DNA of 64,000 nucleotides from Nitratireductor luteus (GCF_026162365.1 NZ_JAOANW010000001.1:1-64000); one strand, 5' to 3'. Shown: positions 10,937 through 20,331, counted from the stretch's first letter. Notes: generated from the letters alone by a model not told the origin. Numbers and translations are program-made.

Positions 10937-11063
10937 ACCCGTTTCTCCTGTTTGGCCAATTCACCTAACATAGGGGACGCGGCGACTACAGTGGCATTGT
11001 GCGGCGCGCGTCTTTCCTTTGGGAGGCAGCAGTGCCAAATTGGAAGCAAAGGGAGGACATTGC

Positions 11064-11522
11064 ATGGACGCAAGGACGGCGAAACCGCCATTGACCCCGG
11101 TAATGGGCGCGGATGAAGTGAATGCCTATCTCATGGTGGTCTATCCGCAGCTCAATACAGATTATACGGAATACCGGGCGGTAGAGGTTTGGCCGGGCGG
11201 CTGCCGGGTGCGGCTGACGGCCGGGGAACGGCATTTGCGACCGGGCGGCACGGTGTCCGGCCCCGCCCTTTTCACGCTTGCCGATATCGGCGGCTATGTC
11301 TGCGCGCTCTCCCATATCGGCAGGCAGGCGCTGGCGGTGACCACCAATCTCAACATCAATTTCATGCGCAAGGCGGAAGCCGGCGAGATCGACGGCATCT
11401 GCCGGATACTGAAGCTCGGCAAGGCACTGATGGTATTCGACGTCGCGGTTGTGGCCGGCAAGGCCGAAGAGTTGGTGGCGCACGCCACGGGCACCTATTC
11501 CATCCCGCCAGCGTCGAAATGA
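11064..11522 (+). CDS. PaaI-family (hotdog-fold) thioesterase
   Basis: 152 residues. The core GGTVSGPALFTLADIGGYVCALSHIG is the hotdog helix of PaaI/YdiI-type acyl-CoA thioesterases, followed by the strand LAVTTNLNINFMRKAEAG. The acyl substrate is unknown. GGGAGG at 11051-11056, 7 nt before the ATG, sets the start. It is divergent from the crotonase-like gene (127 nt between starts), so the three CoA-related genes could be co-regulated. A perfect 18-bp palindrome begins 1 nt after the stop codon. Confidence 0.85.
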   Translation: MDARTAKPPLTPVMGADEVNAYLMVVYPQLNTDYTEYRAVEVWPGGCRVRLTAGERHLRPGGTVSGPALFTLADIGGYVCALSHIGRQALAVTTNLNINFMRKAEAGEIDGICRILKLGKALMVFDVAVVAGKAEELVAHATGTYSIPPASK

Positions 11523-11523
11523 T

Positions 11524-11541
11524 GAGGTATTATAATACCTC
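11524..11541. promoter_or_regulatory. Perfect 18-bp palindrome after the thioesterase gene
   Basis: GAGGTATTATAATACCTC is fully self-complementary. It could be an operator or, as a 7-bp stem with TATA loop, a weak terminator. The next bases are AT-rich without a clear T-run. Confidence 0.5.
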
Positions 11542-11597
11542 TGATCTAACATATTGTTTTCATTTCACTTTCTTATCCAAGAACGTCTTTCTTCCGC

Positions 11598-11626
11598 TTG
11601 ACTTGATCCGCCGCCCCTTCTATAAG
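11598..11626 (+). promoter_or_regulatory. Sigma70 promoter for rplM-rpsI
   Basis: TTGACT (11598-11603), exactly 17 nt, TATAAG (11621-11626). This is one of the best housekeeping promoter matches in the window. It leaves a leader of about 125 nt before rplM, room for ribosomal-protein autoregulation, though I recognise no specific leader motif. Confidence 0.75.
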
Positions 11627-11756
11627 CCCGCAGATTGCGGTTACGGCCTCAATGTTTCGAGGGTCCGCCGATATTTTTGAATATCCGTCGCGGCCATCGG
11701 TTCAAGCAACAAGAAACGCCCGGCCTCGCGGCCCGGTCTTTGAAGTGGAAAAACGC

Positions 11757-12230
11757 ATGAAAACCTTCTCGCAGAAGCCTGCGGAGGTGGAGAAGAAGTG
11801 GATCCTGATCGACGCCGAAGGGCTGGTCGTCGGGCGCCTCGCCACCATCGTAGCAAACCGCCTGCGCGGCAAGCACAAGCCCACCTTCACCCCTCATGTG
11901 GACGATGGCGACAATGTCATCATCATCAATGCGGGCAAGGTGGTGTTCACCGGCAAGAAGCACCAGGACAAGAAGTATTACTGGCACACCGGTCACCCGG
12001 GCGGCATCAAGGAGCGCACCGCGCGCGACATTCTTGAAGGCCGTTTTCCCGAGCGCGTGGTCGAAAAGGCCGTTGAGCGCATGATCCCCCGTGGACCGCT
12101 CGGCCGCCGCCAGATGAAGAATCTGCGCGTCTACGCAGGCGCCGATCATCCTCATACCGCCCAGCAGCCCGAGACGCTCGACGTTGCGGCGATGAGCAAG
12201 AAGAATGTAAGGGTCAAGGCATATGGCTGA
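11757..12230 (+). CDS. rplM: 50S ribosomal protein L13
   Basis: 157 residues, the usual length. [41 protein letters not shown] and the lysine-rich [20 protein letters not shown] segment are the conserved L13 body. [12 protein letters not shown] is represented here by [18 protein letters not shown]. It is an early-assembly protein of the large subunit. The last 8 nt overlap the start of rpsI, the universal rplM-rpsI arrangement, giving translational coupling. The start is chosen at the ATG at 11757 because the family N-terminus begins there. Confidence 0.98.
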   Translation: MKTFSQKPAEVEKKWILIDAEGLVVGRLATIVANRLRGKHKPTFTPHVDDGDNVIIINAGKVVFTGKKHQDKKYYWHTGHPGGIKERTARDILEGRFPERVVEKAVERMIPRGPLGRRQMKNLRVYAGADHPHTAQQPETLDVAAMSKKNVRVKAYG

Positions 12231-12705
12231 AATCAACTCTCTCCAGGAACTGGGTGAGGCAACGCAGGCGACCGCCGTGCAGCCGGAAGCCCCGGTTCAT
12301 GTCCAGAAGTTGGACGCCCAGGGTCGCGCCTACGCCACCGGCAAGCGCAAGAACGCCATCGCGCGTGTCTGGGTGAAGCCGGGCACGGGCAAGATCTCGG
12401 TCAACGGCAAGGAATTCGCAGCCTATTTCGCACGGCCGGTTCTGCAGATGATCCTGCAGCAGCCGATCATCGCAGCCAACCGCAACGGCCAGTACGATGT
12501 CGTCGCCACGGTTGTCGGCGGCGGACTGTCGGGCCAGGCGGGCGCGGTGCGCCACGGCATCTCGAAGGCCCTCACCTATTACGAGCCGGAGCTTCGCGCC
12601 GTGCTCAAGAAGGGCGGTTTCCTGACCCGCGACAGCCGCGTGGTGGAGCGCAAGAAGTACGGCCGGGCCAAGGCTCGCCGCTCCTTCCAGTTCTCCAAGC
12701 GCTAA
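12223..12705 (+). CDS. rpsI: 30S ribosomal protein S9
   Basis: 160 residues. The conserved region starts at [21 protein letters not shown] and ends with the [16 protein letters not shown] tail that reaches the P-site tRNA. The N-terminal extension of about 35 residues before the core is common in alphaproteobacteria. Coupled to rplM by an 8-nt overlap. An intrinsic terminator follows 20 nt after the stop. Confidence 0.98.
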   Translation: MAEINSLQELGEATQATAVQPEAPVHVQKLDAQGRAYATGKRKNAIARVWVKPGTGKISVNGKEFAAYFARPVLQMILQQPIIAANRNGQYDVVATVVGGGLSGQAGAVRHGISKALTYYEPELRAVLKKGGFLTRDSRVVERKKYGRAKARRSFQFSKR

Positions 12706-12726
12706 GCTTCATCATCATCGATGCGG

Positions 12727-12754
12727 AAAAGCGGGTCTTCGGGCCCGCTTTTTT
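12727..12754 (+). terminator. Terminator of the rplM-rpsI operon
   Basis: GCGGG (12731-12735) pairs with CCCGC (12744-12748), extended inward by two weaker pairs and outward by A-T pairs, followed by TTTTTT. It could also serve the converging acyltransferase gene. Confidence 0.8.
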
Positions 12755-12778
12755 GTTGGTGGCAAACCTCTGTGTCGT

Positions 12779-13873
12779 TCAGGTTGCCGGGGCCGCCTGC
12801 CGCCGCCTACTGCCGGTAACGTGCAGCACCCAGCTCATCGCCGGCATCTCCACATGGCGATAGAGAATCGCGGAAGCCAGGATCGTCACCGGCAGGACGA
12901 TCAGCGCCAGCGGCAGCGGCGTCATCATCGACGGGGCGAGCGCCGGCAGGACGAGCTTTACCGCCAACTGGATCACATAGACGTGGATCAGGTAGGTGGA
13001 AAAGGACCAGTCACCCAGCCGGCGCAGCCACTCGACCCTGAAATTTAAGGTCTTCACCCCGCCTGCCACGATCAGGCTCGCTGGTATTCCGAAAGCGATG
13101 AAACGCCAGTCCTGGCTGGTTATGTCGTAGCGAAGCAGGAGGATCAGCAGCCCGGTGAAAAGCGCCAGCCAATAGACACCGACACGCGGCCCGCCCTGCT
13201 CCCGATAGATGTAGCGATAGACAAGGATACCGATCCCGAATTCGAGGATGATCGGGTCTAGGTAGAAGCGCGCCACCAAAGTGTTGCTGCCCAGCATGGT
13301 TCCCAGTGCGGCCAGCCCGCAAAGCAGGGCGACAACGCTTAGAAGCGTCCGATCGTGGAACAGTCGGACACACAACGCTATCAGGACATAGAAGAATATC
13401 TCATAGTTGAGCGTCCAGCCCAACGTCAGGATGGGATGGTTGCCGCCTCCCGGGCTGTCGTAGGGCAGGAAGAGCAGCGAGCTTGCCAGATGAGCGAAGT
13501 CGGCACGGGCCGTGTTCAGGAGCGACGGCGCGGAGAGCACTACCATGAAGAGAGCGAGCGTCATCAAATGGTAGAGCGGCACGATGCGCGCCAGCCGCCG
13601 TATCAGAAACCGGTTGTCGATGCGCGGCGACCTGTCGACGATGAGCGCCATGACGAAGCCGCTCAGGATGAAGAAGATGTCGACCCCGATCGCGCCAACG
13701 GCGAAACCGGTGGCCTGTTTCGTTTCGCCGCCGAGCGATGCCGTCAGGTGGAACAGAACGACCAGATAGGCAGCGGCAGCACGCAGATACTGCACTGAAT
13801 AGAGTATCTCGCCAGCACCAGGCCGAGGCTCCTCGGTCCCGCCATGCTCCACGCCCCGTTCATGTGCCGCCAT
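12779..13873 (-). CDS. Acyltransferase family 3 (OafA/YrhL-like) membrane protein
   Basis: A 364-residue polytopic inner-membrane protein. The N-terminal YLRAAAAYLVVLFHL carries the essential His-containing motif of the acyltransferase-3 family. FFILSGFVMALI, PLYHLMTL and LGWTLNYEIFFYVL follow in the usual order, with about ten hydrophobic segments. Members acetylate or otherwise acylate surface polysaccharides. The start at MAAHERGVEHGG has AGGA upstream; a longer start at 13933 is less likely. The nearest polysaccharide locus is 9 kb away, so its acceptor is unknown. Confidence 0.88.
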   Translation of the reverse strand: MAAHERGVEHGGTEEPRPGAGEILYSVQYLRAAAAYLVVLFHLTASLGGETKQATGFAVGAIGVDIFFILSGFVMALIVDRSPRIDNRFLIRRLARIVPLYHLMTLALFMVVLSAPSLLNTARADFAHLASSLLFLPYDSPGGGNHPILTLGWTLNYEIFFYVLIALCVRLFHDRTLLSVVALLCGLAALGTMLGSNTLVARFYLDPIILEFGIGILVYRYIYREQGGPRVGVYWLALFTGLLILLLRYDITSQDWRFIAFGIPASLIVAGGVKTLNFRVEWLRRLGDWSFSTYLIHVYVIQLAVKLVLPALAPSMMTPLPLALIVLPVTILASAILYRHVEMPAMSWVLHVTGSRRRQAAPAT

Positions 13874-14021
13874 GTTATCCTGCTTGTTCCAGAAAGGCTC
13901 ACGGACGCCGAACAGTGTCCCGGTTCGACACAAATTCGGGCGTCACACGCAACTCAGCCTTGACAGAGGGGTACCGCAGCAAGCCACATGCCATCGCTCA
14001 GTGATCGCAGCGAGAAGCCAG

Positions 14022-14966
14022 ATGCCCCCGAAATCCATCGACCATGCCTTCACCGCACATCAGGCCGTGGGCGCAGCCCAGGACCCTACCTATGCCGGTG
14101 CGCTTTCCTTCATGCGGCGCAAATACTCGAAGGACGTCGAGGGAGCCGATGCCGTGGTCTGGGGCGTGCCGTTCGATGCGGCCGTATCGAACCGGCCAGG
14201 CGCGCGTTTCGGACCGCAAGCCATTCGGCGGGCATCGGCCATCTTCGACAACGATCCGCAATATCCGTTCCATCTCGACCTGTTCGAGAAGCTTGCGGTG
14301 GTCGACTATGGCGATTGCCTGCTCGACTATGGCAATCATCAGGAGACGCCGGCCACCATCGAGCGCGAGGCGGCTGGCATTGTCGCCAACGGCGCGTTCC
14401 TCGTGACGCTCGGGGGTGATCATTTCGTGACGTGGCCGCTGCTCAAGGCGCATGAAGCAAAGCACGGGCCCCTCGCCCTCATCCAGTTTGACGCGCATCA
14501 GGACACGTGGCCGGACGACGGCAAGCGGATCGATCACGGCTCCTTCGTCGGGCGCGCAGCGCGTGACGGCACCATCGACGCCGCACACTCCATCCAGATC
14601 GGCATACGCACGCACGCTCCTGAAGATTGCGGCATCCAGATGCTGCACGGCCATGAGATCGAGGAGATGCGGGCCGGCGAGATTGCCGAGGTGATCAGGC
14701 AGCGCGTAGGCGACCTGCCGGCTTATCTCACCTTCGACATCGACTGTCTGGACCCCGCCTTCGCACCCGGCACAGGAACGCCGGTTGCCGGCGGACCTTC
14801 GACAGCCAAAGTTCTGTCGGTGCTGCGCCAGCTTGGCGGGCTGAACGTGGTCGGCGCAGACATCGTCGAGGTGTCGCCGGCCTATGACCATGCCGACATC
14901 ACGGCCATCGCCGGCGCGTCGGTTGCCATGCATTATCTGGGCCTGCTGGCAGAAAAGCGACGATAA
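14022..14966 (+). CDS. speB: Agmatinase-family ureohydrolase
   Basis: A 314-residue manganese enzyme of the arginase/agmatinase fold. The metal-binding signatures are in order: LGGDH (131-134), FDAHQD (157-161) and FDIDCLDPAFAPGTGTP (239-253). The likely reaction is agmatine to putrescine plus urea. Related guanidinobutyrase or proclavaminate amidinohydrolase activities cannot be excluded by sequence alone. The start at MPPKSIDHAF is preferred; the ribosome site is weak (GAGAAG). The last codons lie inside an 18-bp terminator stem, and argC follows on the same strand. Confidence 0.85.
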   Translation: MPPKSIDHAFTAHQAVGAAQDPTYAGALSFMRRKYSKDVEGADAVVWGVPFDAAVSNRPGARFGPQAIRRASAIFDNDPQYPFHLDLFEKLAVVDYGDCLLDYGNHQETPATIEREAAGIVANGAFLVTLGGDHFVTWPLLKAHEAKHGPLALIQFDAHQDTWPDDGKRIDHGSFVGRAARDGTIDAAHSIQIGIRTHAPEDCGIQMLHGHEIEEMRAGEIAEVIRQRVGDLPAYLTFDIDCLDPAFAPGTGTPVAGGPSTAKVLSVLRQLGGLNVVGADIVEVSPAYDHADITAIAGASVAMHYLGLLAEKRR

Positions 14967-14998
14967 TCGAACCCGCGCGGCGATTATCGTCGCTTTTC
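14952..14998 (+). terminator. Long terminator hairpin overlapping the speB stop
   Basis: Perfect 18-bp stem: GAAAAGCGACGATAATCG (14952-14969) with CGATTATCGTCGCTTTTC (14981-14998), 11-nt loop. The left arm includes the stop codon. The right arm supplies its own TTTT. Confidence 0.85.
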
Positions 14999-15058
14999 GC
15001 ATTGTTTCAGCGGGGCGTTTCAACCATTTGAAACCGGACTCTTTTTCGGACTTGGAAA

Positions 15059-15994
15059 ATGACGGCAAAAATCTTCATTGACGGCGAACACGGCACCACG
15101 GGACTGCAAATCAGATCGCGGCTTGCCGAACGCAGGGACATCGAGATCATCTCCGTTCCGGTCGCGCAACGGAAAGACCGGGCCGCGCGCGCGGACTATC
15201 TCAACCGGGCCGACATCGCGATCCTGTGCCTTCCCGACGATGCCGCGCGGGAAAGCGTCGCGCTGATCGAGAACGAGACGACCCGCGTTATCGACGCCTC
15301 CACCGCCCATCGGGTGGCCGACGGCTGGATCTACGGTTTTGCGGAGATCGACGCCGTGCAGGCGGATGCTATTGCCAATGCAAAACGGGTCGCAAATCCC
15401 GGCTGCTGGCCGCAGGGGCCGATAGCTGTCCTTCGCCCGCTGGTGAAGGCCGGCCTGCTGCCGGCCAACTTCCCGGTAACGGTAAACGGCATTACCGGCT
15501 ATTCGGGCGGCGGTCGCACGATGATCGAGGATTACGAGAGCCAAGGCGAAGACGCCCCGGAATTCCTGCCCTATGGCCTGACCCTGAACCACAAGCACCT
15601 GCCGGAGCTCAAGGCCTATGCTGGGCTCTCGCGCGATGCGCTGATGCAGCCGGCGGTGGGCGACTTCGCCCAGGGCATGATCACCGTCGTGCCCCTGCAA
15701 TTGGCCCTTCTCGACAAGGTTCCCACGGGCGCCGAGCTTCATGCGGCCATCGCCGACCATTATGCCGGGCTGAAGGAAAGCGTCGTGGAGGTCGCCCCGC
15801 TGGAGGCGATGGAACGTTCGCCGACACTGGAGCCGCAGGCGCTCAACGGCACCGATGCCATGCGCCTCCATCTTTTCGTCAACGAGGCACGAGCGCAGGC
15901 CCTTCTGGTCGCCGTCTACGACAATCTCGGCAAGGGCGCGTCCGGCGCGGCTGTCCAGAACATGAACCTCATGCTGCGCGGCATGGGCGTTTAG
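15059..15994 (+). CDS. argC: N-acetyl-gamma-glutamyl-phosphate reductase (type 2)
   Basis: A 311-residue NADPH-dependent reductase for the third step of arginine synthesis. FIDGEHGTTGLQIRSRL replaces the GATGYTG motif of type 1 enzymes and marks the shorter type 2 form. The catalytic cysteine is C116 in ANPGCWPQG, and TGYSGGGRTMIEDYE is a conserved active-site loop. The stop overlaps that of the converging GntR gene by 4 nt. Following an agmatinase-family gene, it adds an arginine/polyamine flavour, though the terminator between them argues for separate transcripts. Confidence 0.95.
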   Translation: MTAKIFIDGEHGTTGLQIRSRLAERRDIEIISVPVAQRKDRAARADYLNRADIAILCLPDDAARESVALIENETTRVIDASTAHRVADGWIYGFAEIDAVQADAIANAKRVANPGCWPQGPIAVLRPLVKAGLLPANFPVTVNGITGYSGGGRTMIEDYESQGEDAPEFLPYGLTLNHKHLPELKAYAGLSRDALMQPAVGDFAQGMITVVPLQLALLDKVPTGAELHAAIADHYAGLKESVVEVAPLEAMERSPTLEPQALNGTDAMRLHLFVNEARAQALLVAVYDNLGKGASGAAVQNMNLMLRGMGV

Positions 15995-16743
15995 TCGGCC
16001 TCAGGCGGAGCTTTCCCACCATCAACGCGCCCCAGGGCGTGGTCACGGCCGATGAGGATGACCTGACGCATGGCCTCGGCGGCGGCTGGTGGGTCGCGCC
16101 GTGAGATGGCTTCGGCGATCAGGTGGTGCGAGTGGCCGATCTCCTGGAATTCACGCGACGGCCGGTCGGGAGAACTCAAGCCGAAAGCACCGACGAGCGC
16201 TGCTTCGATAAGCGAGCCGACATTGTACATGAACGGATTCTCGCAGGCCTGCAGAACCGTCAGATGAAATTGCAGATCGGCGCGAATGAGATCCTCGGGC
16301 GTTCCGGCCGACGACATCTCGTCGGCTATGCGCAACAGCGCGCGGACATTTTCAGGCGTGGCCCGCTTTGCCGCCAGCTCGGCCGCGCTTGGCTCAAAGG
16401 AAAGCCGCATCTCACTCAAATGGATTAGGAAGAGTCGGTCGAAGCCGCGCTCCAGATGCCAGGACAGGACGTCCGCGTCGAAAAGGTTCCACTGCTTGCG
16501 CTCGGTTACCCTGGTGCCGATGCGCGCGCGCGGCACGATCAGGCCCTTGGCCGACAATGTCTTCATCGCCTCCCGCAGGACCGTTCTTGAGACCTTGAAT
16601 CGATCGGCAAGTTCATTGTCGCCTGGAAGGATCGAACCTATGGGGATTGTGCCGGAGACGATCTCACGACCGAGTTCGTTCACCACATGCGAATGGCTGG
16701 TGCGGCGCAACGATCCGGAAAGTGTCGTCTCAAAAAGCCCCAT
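15991..16743 (-). CDS. FadR-type GntR regulator
   Basis: 250 residues. The N-terminal winged helix (HVVNELGREIVSGTIPIGSILPGDNELADRFKVSRTVLREAMK, residues about 19-61) is a textbook GntR HTH. The C-terminal all-helical domain with metal-type histidines (QFHLTVLQACENPF, GHSHHLIAEAI) is an FCD effector domain. Its start overlaps the stop of the upstream permease gene by 1 nt (TAATG), so it is the last gene of the ytfQ-ytfR-ytfT-yjfF operon. It most likely represses that operon until a sugar or sugar acid binds. Confidence 0.93.
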   Translation of the reverse strand: MGLFETTLSGSLRRTSHSHVVNELGREIVSGTIPIGSILPGDNELADRFKVSRTVLREAMKTLSAKGLIVPRARIGTRVTERKQWNLFDADVLSWHLERGFDRLFLIHLSEMRLSFEPSAAELAAKRATPENVRALLRIADEMSSAGTPEDLIRADLQFHLTVLQACENPFMYNVGSLIEAALVGAFGLSSPDRPSREFQEIGHSHHLIAEAISRRDPPAAAEAMRQVILIGRDHALGRVDGGKAPPEAD

Positions 16744-17729
16744 TACCGCCCATGTGCGTTCTCAAGTGCCGCCGCATTCCTGGAGGTGGCCCAGAGTATC
16801 CCCTTCTGCAAGAAAATGAACACGAACAGCAGAACTCCGATCACGATCTTCGTCCACCAGCTAGATAGCGTGCCATCGAAGATGATGTAGGTCTGTATCA
16901 GACCCATGATGAGAATTCCAAGCAGCGTACCTGCGACGAATCCGCTGCCGCCGGTCAGAAGCGTTCCGCCGATGACGACGGCGGCGATAGCGTCGAGCTC
17001 GACACCGACAGCGGCAAGGGAATAGCCGGCCGTCGTGTAGAGCGAGAAGACGATGCCCGAGAGCCCGGCAAGAAGGCCCGAAAGCGCGTAAATGCAGATC
17101 GTCGTATGGCCCACCGAAACGCCCATCAGCCGCGCGGTGGCGACGCCACCACCCAGCGCATAGACATTGGCCCCAAAACGGGTGCGATGGGCAAGCACCA
17201 TGCCGATCAGGAACACCAGCAGCATCAGGCCGCCAATCAGCGTCAGCCGCCCGCCACCCGGCATCCGCCAGTAAAGCGACTGCAGAACGCTGTAGAACTC
17301 ATGGGCGATCGGAATCGAATCGGTCGACAGGACAAAGGCCATGCCGCGCGCCAGGAACATGCCGGCGAGCGTGACGATGAAGGGCGGCATCTCCAGATAA
17401 TGGATGATCGCGCCCATGGTCGCGCCGAACAACGTGGTGATGACGAGCGCCAGCGCGAAGACCGCCAGCGGATGCATGGAGCTGTTGGCCAGCACGACGG
17501 CGATGAAGACCGTGGTGAAGGCGATGACCGAACCTATCGAAAGATCGATCCCGCCCGACAGGATCACGAATGTCATGCCGACGGCGGCGATGCCCAGAAA
17601 GGCGTTGTCGGTCAGCAGGTTGCCGATCACCCGCGTCGACAGCATGGCGGGGAACTGGGCGTAACAGAGCGCATAGGCAATCAGGAAGATCGCGGTTGTG
17701 GCCGCCAGCGGCAGGTAGCGTGACTTCAT
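16743..17729 (-). CDS. yjfF: Galactofuranose-type ABC transporter permease (YjfF)
   Basis: A 328-residue inner-membrane permease of the RbsC/BPD_transp_2 family with about nine to ten helices. LLTDNAFLGIAAVGMTFVILSGGIDLSIGS is the family signature near residues 37-66, and ELDAIAAVVIGGTLLTGG the late one. From memory it resembles E. coli YjfF more than RbsC. It overlaps ytfT by 4 nt and the gntR gene by 1 nt, so the operon is tightly coupled. It forms the membrane pore with YtfT. Confidence 0.9.
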   Translation of the reverse strand: MKSRYLPLAATTAIFLIAYALCYAQFPAMLSTRVIGNLLTDNAFLGIAAVGMTFVILSGGIDLSIGSVIAFTTVFIAVVLANSSMHPLAVFALALVITTLFGATMGAIIHYLEMPPFIVTLAGMFLARGMAFVLSTDSIPIAHEFYSVLQSLYWRMPGGGRLTLIGGLMLLVFLIGMVLAHRTRFGANVYALGGGVATARLMGVSVGHTTICIYALSGLLAGLSGIVFSLYTTAGYSLAAVGVELDAIAAVVIGGTLLTGGSGFVAGTLLGILIMGLIQTYIIFDGTLSSWWTKIVIGVLLFVFIFLQKGILWATSRNAAALENAHGR

Positions 17730-18751
17730 GGCGCCGATTGCTCCTTGTCGAAGACTTCCTCCTTCGGGCCCCGCCAGAACACAACGAACGTGCGAAGCGC
17801 AGGCGACTGGATAACCAGGATGAGGAGGATGATGACGGCCTTGATGATGAGGTTGAACTCCGGCGGGAAGCCCGAGCTGAGAATGCCGGTATTGATCGAC
17901 TGGATGATCATGGCGCCAATGAGAGAACCAAGCAGCGTGAACCGCCCTCCCAGAAGCGATGTGCCGCCGATCACCACGGCCAGAATGGCGTCGAGCTCAA
18001 GCCACAGGCCGGCATTGTTGGCATCCGCCCCGCGAATGTCGGCGGCGGCGATGACGCCGGCAATGGCCGCGCACAGGCCTGAAATCATGTAGACCGTTAT
18101 CAGCAGCACATGGCTGTTGACGCCGCTCAGCGTTGCGGCACGGCGATTGACGCCGATGGCTTCGATCAGAAGCCCCAGCGCGGTGCGCCGTACGACAAAG
18201 GCCACGAGCACGCCCATGCCGATCCACAGCAGCACCGGCACGGGCAGCGCGAATATCGATCCGCTGCCGAAGAAGGCGAGGCCCTCATTGTTGAAGGTCA
18301 GGATGACGCCTTCGGTAATCAGCTGCGCTATGCCGCGCCCGGCGACCATCAGGATGAGCGTGGCGACAATCGGCTGAATGCCGAGCATGGCGACCAGCAT
18401 GCCGTTCCAGGCGCCACAGGCCACGCCGACGACGAGTGCCGTGGTGACCGCCATGGCGACGCTGCCTCCGCCGGCGACCCCGGACGCGGCCACAGCACCG
18501 CATATAGCCATGACCGCCCCGACCGAAAGATCGATGCCCTTGGTTGCGATGACCAGCGTCATGCCGATGGCGAGCAGGGCCACGGGCGCGCCCCGGTTCA
18601 GGATATCGATCAGGCTTCCATAGAATCGGTCGTTCTGCACCGTGATATCGAGAAATCCGGGAAATACGGCGGTATTGATCGCCAGAATGGCGAACAGCGC
18701 CACGATCTGCGGCAGAAAGCGGCGTACGGCGCCGAGCGTCTCTGCATTCAT
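17726..18751 (-). CDS. ytfT: Galactofuranose-type ABC transporter permease (YtfT)
   Basis: A 341-residue permease of the same family and fold as the next gene. Signatures: APVALLAIGMTLVIATKGIDLSVGAVMAICGA and LELDAILAVVIGGTSLLGG. About ten hydrophobic segments. 4-nt overlaps with ytfR upstream and yjfF downstream give translational coupling. Two different permeases with one double ATPase is the typical Ytf arrangement, as opposed to the ribose system with a single RbsC. Confidence 0.9.
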   Translation of the reverse strand: MNAETLGAVRRFLPQIVALFAILAINTAVFPGFLDITVQNDRFYGSLIDILNRGAPVALLAIGMTLVIATKGIDLSVGAVMAICGAVAASGVAGGGSVAMAVTTALVVGVACGAWNGMLVAMLGIQPIVATLILMVAGRGIAQLITEGVILTFNNEGLAFFGSGSIFALPVPVLLWIGMGVLVAFVVRRTALGLLIEAIGVNRRAATLSGVNSHVLLITVYMISGLCAAIAGVIAAADIRGADANNAGLWLELDAILAVVIGGTSLLGGRFTLLGSLIGAMIIQSINTGILSSGFPPEFNLIIKAVIILLILVIQSPALRTFVVFWRGPKEEVFDKEQSAP

Positions 18752-20265
18752 GTCCCGATCTCCGTACCGGCATCCGCGGCAATGGCGCGGACGATGCTAT
18801 CCGTGTCGATCTCGGCGCCGCCGAGCTCGGTCACATGCGCCCGATCGCGCAACACGACGATGCGGCGTGCATAGGCGACCAGTTCCTCAAGCTCGGACGA
18901 GATCACCAGGAGGGACATGCCCTCGGCGCACAAATCCTCGATCAGCCTGATGATCTCGGCATGGGCGCCAACGTCGATGCCACGGGTCGGCTCGTCGAGA
19001 ATGAGCAGTTGCGGCTCCGTCGCGAGCCAGCGCGCCAGGATCGCCTTTTGCTGGTTGCCGCCCGACAACAGCTTGATCGGCTTCTCCCGGTCGGAGGTGC
19101 GAATGTCGAGCGCCTTGATGAAGCGGTCGGCCAGAGTGTTCTGCTCGCGTGCCGAAAGCGGCCGCGCCCAGCCTCGGCGGGCCTGGAGCGCCAGGATGAT
19201 GTTCTCGCGCACGGAAAGATCGCCGACGATGCCGTCGGTCTTTCGGTCCTCGGGGCAGAAGCCGATACCGGCGGCAATAGCTTTGCGCGGCGAGGTCAGC
19301 GCAAGCGGCGCGCCGTCCATTTCGGCGCTGCCGCTGTCGTGTGGACGGATGCCGAAAATAACCTCGGCCGTCTCGGTCCGGCCCGAGCCGAGAAGCCCGG
19401 CCATGCCGACCACCTCGCCCCGCCCGATGTCCAGATCGAAGGGCGCGATGCTCCTTGCCCTGCCGAACCCACGGAAGCGGAAGCGCGTCTCCGGCTTGCC
19501 GCCGCGTTCAGCCGCGTGTTCTCGCGTTTCCTGGGAGAGCTCATGGCCCAGCATCATGGTGACGAGATCGAGCCTTTCCGTCTCGGCGATAGCGCGGGTA
19601 CCGACAAGACGGCCGTTGCGCAGCACGGTGAGGCGGTCGGATATCTCGAAGACCTGGTCGAGGAAGTGGGTGATGAAGATGATGCCCAGCCCCTTTTCGC
19701 GCAGCGAGCGCACGATGTCGAAGACCATCCGCACTTCATGCGCATCCAAGCTGGCGGTCGGCTCGTCGAGGATCAGCACCTTGCCCGAGAGATCGACGGC
19801 GCGGGCGATGGCGACGATCTGCTGTACGGCGACGGAATAGGCGGAGAGTTCGCGGGCGACATCTATCTCCAGCCCGTATTGGGCCAGCATCTGCCGGGCG
19901 TCGCGGTTCATGGAACGCGTATCGACCATGCCGAAGCGCAGCGGCTGGCGACCCATGAAGAGGTTTTCGGCGACAGTGAGATTGGGCAGGAGGTTGACCT
20001 CCTGATAGACGGTGCCGATGCCCAGTTTCTGCGCGTCGAAGGTATCGCGGGGATCCACAGGCTGCCCGTCCAATACGATCTCGCCGCTGTCGCGGCGGTA
20101 GGCGCCGGTGAGGCATTTGATCAGCGTCGACTTGCCGGCGCCGTTCTCGCCCAGGAGTGCGTGTACCTCGCCCGCCTTGAGGCTGAAATCGACCGCATCG
20201 AGCGCCAGCGCGCCGGGAAAGCGCTTGGTGAGGTTTTCGACGCGGAGCATCGGTTCACTCGACAT
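18748..20265 (-). CDS. ytfR: Galactofuranose-type ABC transporter ATPase (YtfR)
   Basis: 505 residues with two fused ABC domains. The first Walker A is LLGENGAGKSTLIKCL, and the first Walker B is LILDEPTASLD. The second domain has the degenerate GLLGSGRTETA P-loop usual for sugar ATPases of the MglA/RbsA class, then LLSGGNQQKAILARWL and LLILDEPTRGIDVGA. It powers import through YtfT/YjfF. It is separated from ytfQ by 202 nt containing two palindromic repeats, an unusual gap in an otherwise overlapping operon. Confidence 0.93.
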   Translation of the reverse strand: MSSEPMLRVENLTKRFPGALALDAVDFSLKAGEVHALLGENGAGKSTLIKCLTGAYRRDSGEIVLDGQPVDPRDTFDAQKLGIGTVYQEVNLLPNLTVAENLFMGRQPLRFGMVDTRSMNRDARQMLAQYGLEIDVARELSAYSVAVQQIVAIARAVDLSGKVLILDEPTASLDAHEVRMVFDIVRSLREKGLGIIFITHFLDQVFEISDRLTVLRNGRLVGTRAIAETERLDLVTMMLGHELSQETREHAAERGGKPETRFRFRGFGRARSIAPFDLDIGRGEVVGMAGLLGSGRTETAEVIFGIRPHDSGSAEMDGAPLALTSPRKAIAAGIGFCPEDRKTDGIVGDLSVRENIILALQARRGWARPLSAREQNTLADRFIKALDIRTSDREKPIKLLSGGNQQKAILARWLATEPQLLILDEPTRGIDVGAHAEIIRLIEDLCAEGMSLLVISSELEELVAYARRIVVLRDRAHVTELGGAEIDTDSIVRAIAADAGTEIGT

Positions 20266-20279
20266 GACCCGTCCTGTTC

Positions 20280-20320
20280 TAGATCAAGATGAGTTTTCGT
20301 TGAAACGCCATCTTGATCTA
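20280..20320. repeat. Palindromic repeat between ytfQ and ytfR (first)
   Basis: TAGATCAAGATG (20280-20291) pairs with CATCTTGATCTA (20309-20320) over 12 bp around a 17-nt loop. Stem-loop potential lies in the operon between binding-protein and ATPase genes. Confidence 0.8.
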
Positions 20321-20331
20321 TCCCTTTGTTG

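Noticed and set aside
18835-20292. Plus-strand frame of 485 codons across ytfR
   Set aside because: Antisense of the ABC ATPase gene, an effect of high GC codon bias.
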